A stretch of DNA of 5,768 nt from Lachnospiraceae bacterium UBA4292 (GTDB taxonomy: Bacteria; Bacillota; Clostridia; Lachnospirales; Lachnospiraceae): the NCBI GenBank assembly GCA_002395865.1, contig DGVE01000105.1, positions 1-5,768 on the forward strand, given 5' to 3'. The notes under the pieces are model-generated. The model had not been told where the DNA came from and did no database searches. It saw nothing but the letters and a program-made list of their open reading frames with translations. The position numbers were made by a program, and so were the translations under genes. Shown here one piece after another: positions 1 to 5,215 of this stretch (position 1 is the stretch's first letter; every line of letters starts with the position of its first letter).

Positions 1-29
1 TGTCCAGGGTTCGAGCCCCTGGAGGCGCA
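1..29 (+). tRNA. tRNA, 3' end only (isotype not visible)
   Basis: The first 29 bases fold as the 3' part of a tRNA. Bases 5-9 (CAGGG) pair with 17-21 (CCCTG) as a five-pair T stem around the seven-base loop TTCGAGC, which has the invariant T-T-C-R-A pattern and the C that opens the 3' side. Bases 22-28 (GAGGCGC) are the 3' side of the acceptor stem and A29 is the discriminator. CCA is not encoded; the next bases are CTA. The anticodon lies outside the window. The implied 5' acceptor strand (GCGCCTC) would suit a tRNA-Arg, but this is a weak guess and Leu or others are possible. Sure that it is a tRNA, unsure which. Confidence 0.85.
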
Positions 30-51
30 CTAAGGTCATTCTTTGGGGTTT

Positions 52-84
52 TTGTACTCTGGGGAATGGCTTTTTTTCTATAAT
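52..84 (+). promoter_or_regulatory. Possible sigma-A promoter for the ATPase gene
   Basis: A perfect TATAAT lies at 79-84, which would start transcription near 91 and leave only about a dozen bases before the ATG at 103. The -35 side is poor: TTGTAC at 52-57 is a fair match but 21 bases away, and the hexamer at the usual 17-18 base distance (TACTCT) is weak. The position fits a promoter just downstream of the tRNA, and argues that the in-frame TTG at 43 is not the real start because it would lie upstream of transcription. Confidence 0.4.
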
Positions 85-102
85 CTGTTCCGGGGGCAGA
101 CC

Positions 103-1404
103 ATGAACCATATAGTATCCGAACTGATAGTATACTCGAATATCGGGAGCGACTCCATTCTCGCAAACCTCGCGTCCATCTGCGCGGGCGCGGCAAGAGG
201 AGAGGACGCTGATGAGCTTCGCTCGAGGCTCTACACTCAGGTGCGCCGCCTCATGGAGCTGGGCACATCGTACGGCTTCGACGAGAATCTCTGGCAGAAT
301 TATCTCACATTCCTGCTCATCACGCAGGAGAACCCTTTTTCTGTGACCTGCGAGAAGGTTGGCGCGGGCAATGGCAGCGTCAACAGCATAGTGATGCACG
401 ATTTTGAGGCATTTTACAAGCTGTTCCACTACGACTTTTCATCTCTTAACGCGTACCTGAACACGGATGTATTCGACATCCTCACGAACTACAGGGCGAT
501 AGTCAAGCCCGAGCTCATGTACAACAAGAACGTGAGCGAGAAGGTCAGGGCGCTCTCGCGCACTCTTTCGAAGCAGCAGGACGCGCAGGGGCTTTTTGAG
601 ACCGTGAGCGGCTTCTACCGCGACTACGGTGTGGGAATGTTCGGACTTAACAAGGCATTTCGCATCTCTCAGAGCGCAGGCGGCGTGAACTTCCTTCCTA
701 TTAAGAACATGGATGCGGTGGTCCTCTCGGATCTGGTCGGCTACGAGCTGCAGAAGAAGAAGCTCATAGAGAACACGGAGGCCTTCGTGGAGGGACGCGG
801 CGCAAACAATGTCCTGCTCTTCGGCGACAGCGGAACCGGCAAGTCCACGAGCATAAAAGCCATCGTAAATGAATTCTACGACCGCGGCCTTCGCATGATC
901 GAGATCTACAAGCACCAGTTCAAGGATCTGTCGGCGGTCATCGCCGCGATAAAAAACAGAAACTACCGTTTCATCATATACATGGACGATCTGTCCTTCG
1001 AGGAGTTTGAGATAGAGTACAAGTTCCTGAAGGCGGTGATCGAGGGCGGTGTCGAGACCCGTCCCGAAAATGTTCTGATCTATGCTACGTCCAACCGCCG
1101 CCACATCATCAAGGAGACCTGGAGCGACCGCTCGGATGTGGAGAACGAGGCGGGCATCCACAAGTCGGACACGATGGAGGAGAAGCTGAGTCTTGTCCAT
1201 CGCTTTGGTGTGACCATCTACTACGGCAAGCCGGGCCAGAAGGAGTTCTTCGACATCGTGAAGGAACTGGCATCTCGCGAGGGCATCGACATGGACGACG
1301 CGCAGCTTCTCGCTGAAGCGAACCGCTGGGAGATGTCGCACGGCGGCAGAAGCGGAAGAACGGCGGCGCAGTTCATCACCTATCTGAAAGGCAGGACACT
1401 GTAA
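103..1404 (+). CDS. DUF815-type AAA+ ATPase
   Basis: A 433-residue P-loop ATPase that I recognise as the DUF815 family (cytoplasmic, AAA+-like, function not established). Visible motifs: Walker A GDSGTGKST at residues 241-249; Walker B IIYMDDLSFEE at 291-301; a sensor-1 segment YATSNRRH at 327-334, very characteristic of DUF815; an arginine-bearing LVHRFG at 364-369; and a C-terminal GGRSGRTAAQF near 414-424 that fits the family's sensor-2 region. Residues 1-220 are a mostly helical extension with no motif I recognise, as in the longer Clostridia members. The reading frame is open back to TTG 43, but ATG 103 is preferred: it is preceded by GGGG at 92-95 and lies just after TATAAT at 79-84. 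The stop codon overlaps the ATG of the next gene, so the two are probably translated together. The family assignment is firm; no substrate can be named. Confidence 0.9.
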   Translation: MNHIVSELIVYSNIGSDSILANLASICAGAARGEDADELRSRLYTQVRRLMELGTSYGFDENLWQNYLTFLLITQENPFSVTCEKVGAGNGSVNSIVMHDFEAFYKLFHYDFSSLNAYLNTDVFDILTNYRAIVKPELMYNKNVSEKVRALSRTLSKQQDAQGLFETVSGFYRDYGVGMFGLNKAFRISQSAGGVNFLPIKNMDAVVLSDLVGYELQKKKLIENTEAFVEGRGANNVLLFGDSGTGKSTSIKAIVNEFYDRGLRMIEIYKHQFKDLSAVIAAIKNRNYRFIIYMDDLSFEEFEIEYKFLKAVIEGGVETRPENVLIYATSNRRHIIKETWSDRSDVENEAGIHKSDTMEEKLSLVHRFGVTIYYGKPGQKEFFDIVKELASREGIDMDDAQLLAEANRWEMSHGGRSGRTAAQFITYLKGRTL

Positions 1405-1640
1405 TGGCTATGAATCCCAAGAAAATGATGCAGGCCAAGATGAGCTGGGAGAATTTCAAGGCTTCCCACCCGCGCCTCATCCCGTTTATCAACGCGGCCG
1501 GCGCGCAGGTGCGCGAGGGCAGCATCATCGCCATGAGCGTGACGGACCCGGACGGCCGCGTCATCGAGACGAATCTGCGCGTCACGGCGCAGGATATGGA
1601 GCTTATTGCGCTCGCACGCGAGATGGCCGGGGAAGTGTAG
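1404..1640 (+). CDS. Small conserved-type protein of unknown function, coupled to the ATPase gene
   Basis: A 78-residue protein whose ATG shares one base with the ATPase stop (TAATG at 1402-1406), a classic translational-coupling arrangement. AAAGG and CAGG at 1387-1395 provide a ribosome site. A second ATG at 1410 would give a 76-residue product and cannot be excluded. The N-terminus is basic and methionine-rich (MNPKKMMQAK), followed by a probable helix with SWENFKASHP. The middle reads EGSIIAMSVTDPDGRVIETN, which looks like a small beta unit, and the end is an acidic helix. There is no signal peptide, membrane segment, cysteine pair or catalytic motif. It resembles small unnamed proteins I associate with Lachnospiraceae, but I cannot name a family. 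Its coupling suggests a partner or adaptor of the ATPase; this is inference. Confidence 0.8.
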   Translation: MAMNPKKMMQAKMSWENFKASHPRLIPFINAAGAQVREGSIIAMSVTDPDGRVIETNLRVTAQDMELIALAREMAGEV

Positions 1641-1646
1641 TCCCCG
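1628..1646 (+). other. Short hairpin over the stop codon of the small gene
   Basis: CGGGGA at 1628-1633 pairs with TCCCCG at 1641-1646 around a seven-base loop that contains the TAG stop. No T run follows, so it is not an intrinsic terminator. It could slow 3'-end decay or weakly affect termination of translation, or be coincidental in GC-rich DNA. Confidence 0.35.
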
Positions 1647-1670
1647 CCCTGACAGAGAAGTCCGAAGCCT

Positions 1671-1706
1671 CCCTGAGCGAACGAAGTGAGTTGAAGGATC
1701 TTTCTT
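1671..1706 (+). repeat. Probable interspersed intergenic repeat of the 'GAGCGAACGAAG..GAAGGATCTTT' kind
   Basis: The gap between the small gene and the amidase gene holds CCCTGAGCGAACGAAGTGAG (1671-1690) followed by TTGAAGGATCTTTCTT (1691-1706). This resembles the CTGAGCGAAGCGAAGGATCT-type intergenic repeat that I remember from many Firmicutes and other genomes. Only one copy is in the window, so the repeat status is from memory, not seen here. No convincing promoter lies in this gap: TTGAAG at 1691 has no -10 box at a proper distance. Confidence 0.4.
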
Positions 1707-1734
1707 AAAACATGCAAGCGGGGTAATACGAACT

Positions 1735-2985
1735 ATGAGTATCAATAAATATATAAGGCGCGTGATCATGTGCGCCGCATTATCAATGGCACTCTGCGGG
1801 TGCAGAGGAAAGGATGCGCCCGAAGCGACCGAGGCGCCCACGGCGAAGGCGCCGTTTATCGATCTGAACGGAGACGGGATACCGGACGAGGTGGTGACGG
1901 TCCCGAGGACCGAGCCGGACACTGAGGAGGTCACGACCACGGCCGTAGTGGTTGAAACTGCCGCACCGGAGCCATCGCAGTCCGAGCCCGATACGCCGGC
2001 TCCCGGACCCGATGAGAACGTGGAGGAGACACCGTCGGCCGAGCCCGATGAGGAGGTCGAGGAGACGCCGGCCGTAGCGGTGGCGGAGAGGCTCGAGGTG
2101 GAGATCCCCGGAGAGTTTTATATAGGGGACACCCTCACCGCGGAGAATTTCAATGTGAAGCTTTTCATGAGTGACGGCTCTGTGATAGAAAGCCCTCCCG
2201 GCTGGGCCGCATATCCGCTCAGGCTGGACTACGAGAACAATCTCATTACCATACTTTATGAGGAGCTGAGCACGCAGGTGCAGGTTCCCGCGACCGAGCG
2301 CCCGAAGCAGGAGATCGTCAGGTCCATCGCCGGAAACGGAGCCATTTTCTATGATAATCACTCCGATATAACCGTCTGCGTGGATCCGGGTCACCAGGGC
2401 GCGGGCAATAACGGCAAGGAGCCGAACGGCCCGGGCTCCGAGGAAATGAAGACCATGGTCGCAACGGGTACCACGGGCGTTGCCACCGGTATCAGGGAGT
2501 CGGTCATGGTACTGAACGCGTCCATGAAGATACGCGATGAGCTCCTGGCCCACGGCTACAACGTCCTCATGGTGCGCGAGTCTCAGGATGTCGACATTCC
2601 CAACAGCACGCGCGCCCTGATGGGCAATACAGCCAATATCTGCATCCATATCCACGGAAACGGCGTGAATGATCAGTCCGTCTCGGGACTCTTATGCATG
2701 GTGCCCTCCACCCCCAATCCGTGGGTGGGTCCCCTCGCTCCCGAGTGCGCGAGGCTTGCGGAGCTCATCCGTGATTATGCCTGCATGACATCGGGCGCGA
2801 AGAAAATGTCAAACCTCGTCACGGACAAGATGACCACCCTGAACTGGTCCACTGTCCCTGCCGTGATCATCGAACTGGGCTTTATGACCAATCCCGATGA
2901 GGACCGCCTCTTAAACAACGACGACTATCAGGCTCTCCTTGCCCGCGGCATCGTCGCCGGCATCGACGCCTATTTCGGACGATGA
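1735..2985 (+). CDS. Lipoprotein N-acetylmuramoyl-L-alanine amidase (Amidase_3)
   Basis: A 416-residue cell-surface enzyme predicted to cut the bond between N-acetylmuramic acid and L-alanine in peptidoglycan, using zinc. The N-terminus is a lipoprotein signal: basic KYIRR, a hydrophobic stretch at 10-20 and a lipobox-like LCGC with Cys23 as the lipidated residue. Residues 41-52 (FIDLNGDGIPDE) form an EF-hand-like loop with D43, N45, D47 and D51. A Pro/Glu/Thr-rich linker runs to about 115. An immunoglobulin-like segment follows at about 118-186 (GEFYIGDTLTAENFNV). The Amidase_3 domain spans about 211-415. Zinc ligands are likely H220 in VDPGHQG, E255, and H307 in IHIHGNG; E380 in VIIELGFMTN is the probable catalytic glutamate. 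The EPNGPGS segment at 229-235 is typical of clostridial members. The full catalytic set is present, so it should be active. GGGG at 1720-1723 is a weak ribosome site. ATG 1768 is a rival start but would remove the basic n-region. Confidence 0.92.
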   Translation: MSINKYIRRVIMCAALSMALCGCRGKDAPEATEAPTAKAPFIDLNGDGIPDEVVTVPRTEPDTEEVTTTAVVVETAAPEPSQSEPDTPAPGPDENVEETPSAEPDEEVEETPAVAVAERLEVEIPGEFYIGDTLTAENFNVKLFMSDGSVIESPPGWAAYPLRLDYENNLITILYEELSTQVQVPATERPKQEIVRSIAGNGAIFYDNHSDITVCVDPGHQGAGNNGKEPNGPGSEEMKTMVATGTTGVATGIRESVMVLNASMKIRDELLAHGYNVLMVRESQDVDIPNSTRALMGNTANICIHIHGNGVNDQSVSGLLCMVPSTPNPWVGPLAPECARLAELIRDYACMTSGAKKMSNLVTDKMTTLNWSTVPAVIIELGFMTNPDEDRLLNNDDYQALLARGIVAGIDAYFGR

Positions 2986-3003
2986 TAACAGCTCACGCGT
3001 CGT

Positions 3004-3072
3004 GCAGAGTAAAAAACCCCCGGGGACACGAGTCGCTGCGCTCTGACGGTCCCCGGGAGTATTTTACTCTGC
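3004..3072. terminator. Long hairpin, likely bidirectional intrinsic terminator (element copy 1)
   Basis: GCAGAGTAAAA at 3004-3014 pairs perfectly with TTTTACTCTGC at 3062-3072, and inside it CCCGGGGAC at 3019-3027 pairs with GTCCCCGGG at 3049-3057, leaving a 21-base loop. The GC-rich inner stem is followed on the + strand by AGTATTTT, a modest T tract, which would end the amidase transcript 19 bases after its stop. On the - strand the same stem is followed by six T residues, so termination should be stronger in that direction. It is related to the hairpin at 3134-3203. Confidence 0.75.
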
Positions 3073-3133
3073 CCTTTGCTGACTGTTTTTACCGGAGGAG
3101 GTTACTCCGCCCGCCCTCTCTGTCAGGACGTGA

Positions 3134-3203
3134 CGGGTGAAAATACTTCGGGGGACCATGTGACCGAAGGGAGCGGCTGCGTCCCCCGGGGTTTTTTCAC
3201 CCG
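3134..3203. terminator. Second long hairpin, intrinsic terminator strong on + strand (element copy 2, inverted)
   Basis: CGGGTGAAAA at 3134-3143 pairs with TTTTCACCCG at 3194-3203. The inner CGGGGGAC at 3149-3156 pairs with GTCCCCCG at 3181-3188 and extends through two G-T pairs to C3146-G3191, so the stem is almost continuous over 23 positions with a single mismatch (T3144/T3193). The loop is 24 bases. On the + strand the GC stem is followed by six T residues, a strong terminator; on the - strand by the weaker AGTATTTT. Read on the - strand it matches the hairpin at 3004-3072 closely, so the two are inverted copies of one element. No gene lies immediately upstream, so it acts as a back-up barrier or ends an unrecognised short transcript. 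Confidence 0.75.
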
Positions 3204-3245
3204 GCGCGTCCGTCCGGATGGCCGCAGCCATCGAGGGCCGACAGG
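3200..3245 (+). repeat. 46-base direct repeat, copy 1
   Basis: This copy begins CCCGGCGCG, differs from copy 2 only at T3209 (G in copy 2), and ends GGGCCGACAGG. It contains a perfect small hairpin, GATGGC at 3217-3222 pairing with GCCATC at 3227-3232 around CGCA. Its first four bases (3200-3203) are also the end of the right arm of the upstream hairpin. Confidence 0.85.
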
Positions 3246-3254
3246 AATGAAAGC

Positions 3255-3300
3255 CCCGGCGCGGCCGTCCGGATGGCCGCAGCCATCGAGGGCCGACAGG
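3255..3300 (+). repeat. 46-base direct repeat, copy 2
   Basis: Identical to copy 1 at 45 of 46 positions, offset by 55 bases, with only nine unrelated bases (AATGAAAGC) between the copies. The inner hairpin is at 3272-3287. GGCC at 3263-3266 can also pair with GGCC at 3291-3294. The end of this copy carries CCGACA at 3293-3298, which sits 17 bases before a TATAAT at 3316-3321. Two units and a nine-base gap do not make a CRISPR array. Confidence 0.85.
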
Positions 3301-3321
3301 TGCGCGGTTTTTGCCTATAAT
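3293..3321 (+). promoter_or_regulatory. Possible upstream promoter with repeat-borne -35 box
   Basis: CCGACA at 3293-3298, inside the second direct repeat, matches four of six -35 bases and lies exactly 17 bases before a perfect TATAAT at 3316-3321. The -10 is framed by TGCC and GGCA, a small palindrome at 3312-3325. Transcription would begin near 3328 and give the propeller gene a leader of about 114 bases. This is weaker than the promoter at 3358-3386 and may be chance in an AT-rich stretch, which also has another TATAAT at 3329-3334. Confidence 0.3.
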
Positions 3322-3357
3322 GGCAGGGTATAATTATAAAAAGTGTGTAAAAAGGTG

Positions 3358-3386
3358 TTGATAAATGTTAAACTGCGTGCTATTAT
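3358..3386 (+). promoter_or_regulatory. Sigma-A-type promoter of the zinc-ribbon/propeller gene
   Basis: TTGATA at 3358-3363 and TATTAT at 3381-3386 each match five of six consensus bases, separated by exactly 17. A-rich tracts just upstream (3337-3342 and 3349-3353) may act as an UP-like element. Transcription would start near 3393, giving a leader of about 50 bases. In the leader, GCTCAC at 3397-3402 can pair with GTGGGC at 3406-3411 around ACA, a small hairpin just before the ribosome site. Confidence 0.7.
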
Positions 3387-3426
3387 TAGCGCGAATGCTC
3401 ACACAGTGGGCGGATAATATTATGAT

Positions 3427-3433
3427 AAGGAGG
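3427..3433 (+). promoter_or_regulatory. Strong ribosome binding site of the propeller gene
   Basis: AAGGAGG lies eight bases before the ATG at 3442, close to the ideal pairing and spacing for a Gram-positive gene. It fixes the start codon and suggests efficient translation. Confidence 0.85.
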
Positions 3434-3441
3434 ATAATGAT

Positions 3442-5100
3442 ATGATTTGTCCTAAGTGCGGTAAAGAAAATGCCGACGACAGCAAGTTCTGCGAGCACTG
3501 CGGCGCGCCCCTCGAGGCAGTCGTAGAGGAAGTGAAGGAAGAAGTCAAAGCTGCCGCTGAGGAAGTCAAGGAGGAGGTCAGGGAGGAGGCCAAGGAAGTT
3601 CAGACCGAGGTCAAGGCCGAGGTAGAGAGGAAGGCTGCCAACATCCCCACCCCGAAGGCTCCCAAGGATCCGAACGGCAAGAAGGGACTCGATCCGAAGG
3701 TGCTCATCGCGGCTATCGGCGCAGTCGCAGTCATTGCTCTCATCGTTATACTGATCAATGTGTTCTCCGGCGGCTCGGGAAGCGGTTACAAGGCTGCTTA
3801 TGAGGCTATTCCCGATCCCGACAACGAGTGTACACACATCGTTAATGCGGGCAAGGTCATCGCGAAGGTCGGCGAGGACGCTGATGTGGCGACCATCTCC
3901 GCTGACGGTTCCATCGCTCTTTTGACCGAGGGCGATGATGACGATGTCACAGTATCCGTTATCAAGAACGGCAAGATCACAAAGGTTGCCGAGAACATCG
4001 AGCCCGTTGCATTCTCGGATACGGGAGCATCCTTCGTATTCCTGAATGAGGACGAGGAGCTCATGCTCTACACAGTTTCTTCAGGCAAGTCTGAGAAGAT
4101 TGCCGGCGAGATCAAGAGCACAAGAGTAGCTATCTCTCCCGACGGAAAGTCAGTTCTCTACACCCAGTATGATGAGGAGGACGAGGTAACAGCTCTCTAT
4201 CTGTACGCAAGCGGCAAGTCCACCAAGATCGCAAAGGACGGCATATATCCCGTTACTCTTTCAAACGGCGCAAAGAAGATCTATGCTTACGACTCAGAAG
4301 GCGAGTCACTCGTTCTTTACAACGCTAAGGGCGAGAAGGTAGCAAAGATCGGCGGTTCAGCATCCAAGTATTTCGTAGTCAACAAGGATCACACAGATAT
4401 CATCTTCACAGACGGTGATAAGACATACATCTCTGTAGACGGCGGTGAGAAGGTCAAGCTTGCCAGCGTTAACATGCTCTATCCTGTGCTTCCCAAGACA
4501 ACTACCATGATCACCACAAGATCATACGGTACCGTATATACCTATGGTATTTCAAACTTCAAGAACATCATCGTAAGGGGCGGCGGCTCTCTGTATTATC
4601 TCAACTCCAAGTATGAGACAGAGAACAAGATCAGCGACGCTTCAAGCGCTATGACAGCTGACGGTTCCACAGTTTACTACTACAAGAACGAGAACCTGTA
4701 CTCAAAGAACATCAAGAAGGCTGACGCGGAGCAGGTAAAGATCGCAAGCAAGCTTGCATCCAACTTCGTTATCTCTTCCGACGGCAAGACTGTTTACTAC
4801 ATCAACGAGGACGATGAGCTTCACTCCTACAAGGGAACGAAGGACACCAAGCTCGCCGACGATGTTGACTATGTATACATCTCAGGCAAGAATAACGTAT
4901 TCTTCGAGTCGGACGGCGGAGTATTCTATGTATCAGGCTCAAGCAAAAAGGCTGTAGCTACCGAGGCTCTCGGTATGGCAGTTGACGCTACCGGTTCTGT
5001 ATACGTGTTCAAGGGCGACGAGGATGCCTATGACATTCTCTACAGCAACGGCGGCACAAAGTTCGATGAAGTTCTCAAGGGACTTTCCAGCGAAAAGTAA
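3442..5100 (+). CDS. Zinc-ribbon, single-pass membrane protein with extracellular beta-propeller-like domain
   Basis: A 552-residue membrane protein with four parts. Residues 1-22 are a zinc ribbon with C3-x2-C6 and C17-x2-C20 (CPKC, CEHC). Residues 25-66 are a long, highly charged Glu/Lys helix with repeated EEVKEEV units, probably a coiled coil. Residues about 87-108 form one membrane helix (VLIAAIGAVAVIALIVILIN). From about 120 to the end, repeated blades alternate phrases such as AISPDGKSVLY, AMTADGSTVYYY and VISSDGKTVYYI, the pattern of TolB/PD40-like or WD40-like propellers; I count about seven or eight such phrases. There is no signal peptide, so the ribbon should lie inside the cell and the propeller outside. 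No catalytic motif is visible; a sensory, scaffold or cell-envelope binding role is possible, but no function can be assigned. It has its own promoter, ribosome site and terminator. Codons such as AAG, AAC, ATC and TAC dominate, which hints at high expression. Confidence 0.88.
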   Translation: MICPKCGKENADDSKFCEHCGAPLEAVVEEVKEEVKAAAEEVKEEVREEAKEVQTEVKAEVERKAANIPTPKAPKDPNGKKGLDPKVLIAAIGAVAVIALIVILINVFSGGSGSGYKAAYEAIPDPDNECTHIVNAGKVIAKVGEDADVATISADGSIALLTEGDDDDVTVSVIKNGKITKVAENIEPVAFSDTGASFVFLNEDEELMLYTVSSGKSEKIAGEIKSTRVAISPDGKSVLYTQYDEEDEVTALYLYASGKSTKIAKDGIYPVTLSNGAKKIYAYDSEGESLVLYNAKGEKVAKIGGSASKYFVVNKDHTDIIFTDGDKTYISVDGGEKVKLASVNMLYPVLPKTTTMITTRSYGTVYTYGISNFKNIIVRGGGSLYYLNSKYETENKISDASSAMTADGSTVYYYKNENLYSKNIKKADAEQVKIASKLASNFVISSDGKTVYYINEDDELHSYKGTKDTKLADDVDYVYISGKNNVFFESDGGVFYVSGSSKKAVATEALGMAVDATGSVYVFKGDEDAYDILYSNGGTKFDEVLKGLSSEK

Positions 5101-5130
5101 TTAGCCTTACAATATGTATTGATCTGCTAT

Positions 5131-5168
5131 CAATGGGGGTGGCTTCTTGTCACCCTCATTGTTTTTCT
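5131..5168 (+). terminator. Intrinsic terminator of the propeller gene
   Basis: CAATGGGGGTG at 5131-5141 pairs with CACCCTCATTG at 5151-5161 over 11 pairs (one G-T) with a nine-base loop, followed by TTTTTCTT. This is a textbook intrinsic terminator, 31 bases after the stop codon, and separates the propeller gene from the symporter gene. Confidence 0.92.
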
Positions 5169-5202
5169 TATAGGATTCAGAACCATTTTTCTATACAAGA
5201 AC

Positions 5203-5207
5203 GGAGG
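5203..5207 (+). promoter_or_regulatory. Ribosome binding site that sets the symporter start
   Basis: GGAGG lies eight bases before ATG 5216. A closer ATG at 5209 is out of frame, only two bases from GGAGG, and its frame ends after ten codons, so it is not the start. I could not find a good promoter in the 47 bases between the terminator and this site; TATACA at 5192-5197 lacks a -35 partner. Confidence 0.75.
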
Positions 5208-5215
5208 AATGTGCT

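Larger units (their letters stand above)
2986..3441. other. 456-base non-coding region with hairpins, direct repeats and promoter
   Basis: I see no believable gene here. The open frame at 3076-3333 begins with TTG, has no ribosome site and consists largely of the hairpin and repeat sequences. In order the region holds a long hairpin (3004-3072), about 60 bases with nothing I recognise (3073-3133), a second related hairpin (3134-3203), two 46-base direct repeats (3200-3245 and 3255-3300), and an abruptly AT-rich stretch from about 3308 with the promoter and ribosome site of the next gene. The sharp change from GC-rich repeats to AT-rich promoter DNA is easy to see. Confidence 0.8.

Noticed and set aside
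30..60. Terminator of the tRNA
   Set aside because: There is a T run at 49-53, but the only stem before it is about four weak pairs, which is not enough to call.
43..102. TTG start giving 20 more residues to the ATPase
   Set aside because: No ribosome site before it, the added residues are unlike the family, and a TATAAT at 79-84 lies inside the extension. ATG 103 is the simpler start.
439..1341. 300-codon - strand open frame opposite the ATPase
   Set aside because: It is a shadow: the opposite strand encodes an intact ATPase with all motifs, and this frame's Leu/Val/Arg/His-rich product resembles no protein I know.
1628..1646. Terminator after the small gene
   Set aside because: The hairpin has only six pairs, overlaps the stop codon and is not followed by a T run.
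1783..2655. 290-codon - strand open frame opposite the amidase
   Set aside because: Shadow of the amidase gene; low-complexity Arg/Leu/Gly product with no recognisable motif.
3200..3300. CRISPR array
   Set aside because: Only two units with a nine-base gap, no spacers of usable length, and no cas genes in the window.
3076..3333. 85-codon + strand open frame
   Set aside because: TTG start without a ribosome site; the translation is made from the hairpin arms and both direct repeats, with a Pro/Arg/Gly-rich composition typical of chance GC-rich frames.
5169..5205. Promoter of the symporter gene
   Set aside because: TATACA at 5192-5197 has no acceptable -35 box 16-18 bases upstream; the real promoter may be weak, regulated or not consensus-like.
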